A stretch of DNA of 64,000 nucleotides, from positions 2,542,001-2,606,000 of the forward strand of contig NC_016599.1 of assembly GCF_000236705.1 (NCBI RefSeq), read 5' to 3'. Under the pieces are notes generated by a model, which was not told the origin of the DNA, made no database searches, and saw nothing but the letters and a program-made list of their open reading frames with translations. This document shows positions 61,591 through 64,000 of this stretch, in pieces. The stretch comes from Owenweeksia hongkongensis DSM 17368 (GTDB lineage Bacteria > Bacteroidota > Bacteroidia > Flavobacteriales > Schleiferiaceae). The position numbers were made by a program, and so were the translations under genes. How positions within the stretch are numbered: position 1 is the stretch's first letter; each line of letters begins with the position of its first letter.

Positions 61591-62400
61591 ATGATGAAAA
61601 GTTTAAAATTAGGTTTTATGGCCATTGCAATGAGCATAGGCATTGCTGGTTGTGATAAAAATGACAACACGGTTTTATTATTTAGTGTAAACGATGACAT
61701 AGCCTTGGGTAAGCAGGTGAGAGATGAAATTGCGAGTGACCCAACTTATAAATTGTTGCCAAGGACCGGAAACGAGGCAGCTTACAGTTATTTGGATGCC
61801 ATGGTAAATGAAATTTTGAATAGTGGTGAGGTGGCATATCGCGATGAGTTTGAGTGGGATGTAACTATTGTTGAAGATGATGCGGTGCTTAATGCTTTTG
61901 CAACGCCAGGGGGTTACATTTATGTGTATACCGGATTGATAAAGTATCTTCAAGAGGCTGATGCCTTGGCCGGAGTTTTAGGTCATGAGGTAGCTCATTC
62001 AGATTTGAGACACACCAGTAGAAACCTTCAAAAGCAATACGGAGTATCTGTATTGTTGAGCATATTGTTGGGAGAAAATAGCAGTCAGCTAGAGCAAATT
62101 GCCGGACAACTAGCAGGTAATTTGGCAGGACTTCAGTTTAGCCGTGCGTATGAAACCGAGTCGGATGAGCGTTCTGTTGAATATTTGGCACAAACCGAGT
62201 ACGCATGTGATGGAGCTAAGATTTTCTTTCAGGAATTGGAAAATAGTGGGCAGGGAGGAACTACACCTGAGTTTTTGAGCACGCATCCAAACCCGGTTAA
62301 TAGGATAGAGAACATTGAAGAAAAGGCAGATGAACTAGGTTGCGATACTAGCTTATCAATGGATAGTGGGTATGTGGCGTTTCAGAATGCCTTACCATAA
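61591..62400 (+). CDS. M48 family metalloprotease lipoprotein
   Basis: This protein is 269 residues from the ATG at 61591; an ATG at 61561 would add ten basic residues before the signal. The lipobox is IGIAGC, Cys at about 21. The zinc site is GHEVAHSDLRHT (131-142, HExxH), and the third ligand is probably the Glu of AYETESDERSVEYL near residue 190. It is the BepA/LoiP-like periplasmic M48 type that cleaves misassembled outer-membrane proteins. It ends 25 bp before a terminator. Confidence 0.88.
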   Translation: MMKSLKLGFMAIAMSIGIAGCDKNDNTVLLFSVNDDIALGKQVRDEIASDPTYKLLPRTGNEAAYSYLDAMVNEILNSGEVAYRDEFEWDVTIVEDDAVLNAFATPGGYIYVYTGLIKYLQEADALAGVLGHEVAHSDLRHTSRNLQKQYGVSVLLSILLGENSSQLEQIAGQLAGNLAGLQFSRAYETESDERSVEYLAQTEYACDGAKIFFQELENSGQGGTTPEFLSTHPNPVNRIENIEEKADELGCDTSLSMDSGYVAFQNALP

Positions 62401-62424
62401 CGGTTTATTAATATAGATTTAATG

Positions 62425-62457
62425 AAAACCCATTGTGTAGTGCAATGGGTTTTTTTA
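62425..62457 (+). terminator. terminator after the M48 gene
   Basis: AAAACCCATTG and CAATGGGTTTTTTT form an 11-bp stem with a seven-base loop and a seven-T run. Confidence 0.85.
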
Positions 62458-62519
62458 GTATTTGATGGTCCCGATAGCTAATATTTATGGATAGATATGC
62501 CCAGTTGGAGTGGGTATAT

Positions 62520-62527
62520 TATATTTG
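62520..62527 (+). promoter_or_regulatory. -7 box for the cytochrome c/FTR1 gene
   Basis: TATATTTG is an exact -7 consensus match 33 bp before the TTG start. No clear -33 TTTG is seen at the usual distance; a TTGG at 62505-62508 is too close. Confidence 0.35.
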
Positions 62528-62560
62528 CGTTTTATTTTTAACTGGTCTAAATAAATCACC

Positions 62561-64000
62561 TTGAAGTATTTAAGTATTTGGCGCTTGTATTTGGCAGCTA
62601 TCGTAATGATGGCAGGGTTTGGAAAAGCATCGGCACAGGGAGAAGACGCTCGTATGATGGTTCACTTGCTGGATTACATAGCTGTGGACTACGGTATGGC
62701 CGTGCAAAATGGTAAAGTAATCAGCCAGGCGGAGTATACCGAAATGCAAGAGTTTGCCGCCACGGTAAATGACCTTGGAAAAAAAGCTCCAGCCGAGTTG
62801 CAATCTGACATTATGCTGATCAAAAGGTTGGTGGATGAAAAGGCCAGTCAGGAAAAAATAAACAGTGTTGCTTCTAACTTGAAGCAAGAAGTTATCAGTC
62901 TTTACAATCTGGAAATTGCTCCAAAACGTTGGCCAGAGCTTAAAAGTGGAAAAGCATTATTTGCAGTGCATTGCCAAAGTTGTCACGGAGAAGATGGCCG
63001 AGGAGACGGCCCTTTATCTGCAGGTTTAGAGCCAGCCCCTACTAATTTTCATAGTCCGGATAAAGCCAATGGTTTGTCACCATTCCAAGCGTATAACACT
63101 ATTCGTTTGGGTGTGGAAGGAACAGGAATGCGTGGTTTCAATGAATTGAATGATGATGAGGTTTGGGATCTGGCATTTTATGCTTTGAGCTTATCGCAAA
63201 TAGGAAAAGAAACTAGTGTAGATGCTGCACAAAAAGTAGATGCTGAAATTGATTTAGAGAGATTGGCTTCTTCGAGCAATGAAGAGTTAAAACTAGATTT
63301 GGCCATAGCTCCGGAGCATCATGAAGAAGTAATTGCTGCTTTGAGACTGTACCCAAAAGAGGTAGCCGAAAAGAGTCAGGGTGATTATTTACAAAAGGCC
63401 AAAAGACTATTGAACCTATCTGTTGAAGCTTATAAAGAGGGCAGAAGAGATGAAGCTCGCAACTTGGCGCTTACAGCCTATTTGGAAGGTGTAGAACCTG
63501 TGGAAGCTCAACTAAGAGCTAATGACGCGAGTTTTTCAGTGGGGATAGAAAATCAACTGGCAAAGTTTAGAAGTGCAATTGAAAAAGATGCCGATGCTAG
63601 CGAGGTGGAAGCCATAGGTGTGGCAAGCGTAGACATGATAAACGATGCGCAGGTAATGCTTTCGGAAAAGGAGTTTTCGGCATGGTTGGCGTTTTTAATG
63701 TCTTTCTCCATCATCCTTAGAGAAGGTCTTGAGGCCTTTCTGGTAATCGTTACCATCCTTGGGATTATTCGCTCGCTAAAGCTGCCTAATGCGGCCGTAT
63801 GGGTACATTCAGGTTGGGTTGCTGCCATTGTTGTTGGCTTTTTACTTTGGCTGGCAGCCGATAGACTTTTCACTTTTTCAGGTGCGCAGCGAGAGGTAAT
63901 GGAAGGCGCCATCGCCATCTTTGCGGTGGGAGTGCTGCTCTATGTAGGGTTTTGGATGCACAGCAAATCAGAAGCTGGAAAATGGCAGGCTTATGTAAAG
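62561..64000 (+). CDS. cytochrome c/FTR1 iron permease fusion (runs off window)
   Basis: The frame is open from a TTG at 62561 (in-frame stop at 62552) to the end of the window, 480 codons. TTG is preferred because it gives a complete signal peptide (about 1-26, ending KASAQ); an ATG lies at residue 16. A helical region precedes a cytochrome c domain with heme motif CQSCH (138-142) and a Met ligand candidate in GTGMRGF. A second helical region is followed by the FTR1 membrane domain with REGLE (387-391), the ferric-iron REGxE motif. It should couple heme-dependent oxidation of ferrous iron to uptake of the ferric ion across the inner membrane. The remaining segments are beyond the window. Confidence 0.85.
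   Translation, partial: MKYLSIWRLYLAAIVMMAGFGKASAQGEDARMMVHLLDYIAVDYGMAVQNGKVISQAEYTEMQEFAATVNDLGKKAPAELQSDIMLIKRLVDEKASQEKINSVASNLKQEVISLYNLEIAPKRWPELKSGKALFAVHCQSCHGEDGRGDGPLSAGLEPAPTNFHSPDKANGLSPFQAYNTIRLGVEGTGMRGFNELNDDEVWDLAFYALSLSQIGKETSVDAAQKVDAEIDLERLASSSNEELKLDLAIAPEHHEEVIAALRLYPKEVAEKSQGDYLQKAKRLLNLSVEAYKEGRRDEARNLALTAYLEGVEPVEAQLRANDASFSVGIENQLAKFRSAIEKDADASEVEAIGVASVDMINDAQVMLSEKEFSAWLAFLMSFSIILREGLEAFLVIVTILGIIRSLKLPNAAVWVHSGWVAAIVVGFLLWLAADRLFTFSGAQREVMEGAIAIFAVGVLLYVGFWMHSKSEAGKWQAYVK

Noticed and set aside
1-64000. tRNA, rRNA, CRISPR arrays and insertion sequences
   Set aside because: I looked for TPsiC-like motifs, regularly spaced direct repeats and transposase or integrase motifs on both strands and saw none that held up.

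Overview
The window looks like chromosomal DNA from a marine Flavobacteriales bacterium, probably Cryomorphaceae/Schleiferiaceae-like. This rests on low to moderate GC by eye, six proteins with C-terminal type IX secretion (T9SS) sorting domains, a 981-residue SusC/RagA-style TonB receptor, TAnnTTTG-type -7 promoter boxes, and flavobacterial families such as DUF6048, a DUF6452-like lipoprotein, DUF5690 and DUF2911. The genus is an inference. I found no tRNA, rRNA, CRISPR array, transposase or integrase.

Layout. 1-4.2 kb (minus): an ElaA-type acetyltransferase start, a sulfotransferase, and an ECF sigma/anti-sigma operon that also encodes two exported proteins sharing 11-residue MExW repeats. 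4.4-8.4 kb (minus): two paralogous T9SS cargo proteins duplicated with their flanks. 8.5-12 kb (plus): a candidate structured RNA, RNase R, a coiled-coil membrane protein and a LysE exporter. 12-16.3 kb (minus): M1 peptidase, sulfotransferase, glycosyltransferase and YtnP-like lactonase. 16.4-18.9 kb: a DUF3298 lipoprotein, then two cassette-like genes (one unknown, one RhuM-Fic) separated by an attC-like cruciform. 19-30.5 kb: an FAD/NAD(P) protein, DUF1428, a membrane-anchored Ntn hydrolase, a CHRD protein, an ArsR-SRPBCC-VOC-SRPBCC operon with its operator, MATE and YetF proteins. 30.5-36 kb (minus): a symporter/GNAT/M20 amidohydrolase/two-racemase operon. 36-38.2 kb: a third cassette-like gene, a degenerate hydrolase-fold lipoprotein and rpiB. 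38.7-46.9 kb (plus): MORN protein, NUDIX hydrolase, three lineage-specific envelope proteins, a T9SS PGRP amidase, Dps, S4 protein and a GT-C glycosyltransferase.

47-60.3 kb is the most coherent functional block: a TIGR03364-type FAD oxidoreductase, an XRE-cupin regulator with a HAD hydrolase, a phosphonatase-like HAD, a DUF5690 carrier, a LamG/FN3 T9SS protein, and a TonB receptor with a T9SS alkaline-phosphatase-superfamily enzyme. Three divergent or upstream regions in this block carry near-identical 17-bp dyads (form GTTTAC-N7-AAAC). I read it as one phosphonate or phosphonate-ester acquisition and degradation regulon running from the cell surface to C-P cleavage.

60.4-64 kb holds DUF2911, DinB and M48 proteins and the start of a cytochrome c/FTR1 iron permease fusion that runs off the window. 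The two strongest leads for something undescribed are the phosphonate regulon and the cassettes whose start codons all lie exactly 12 bp after a GTTGGC core.
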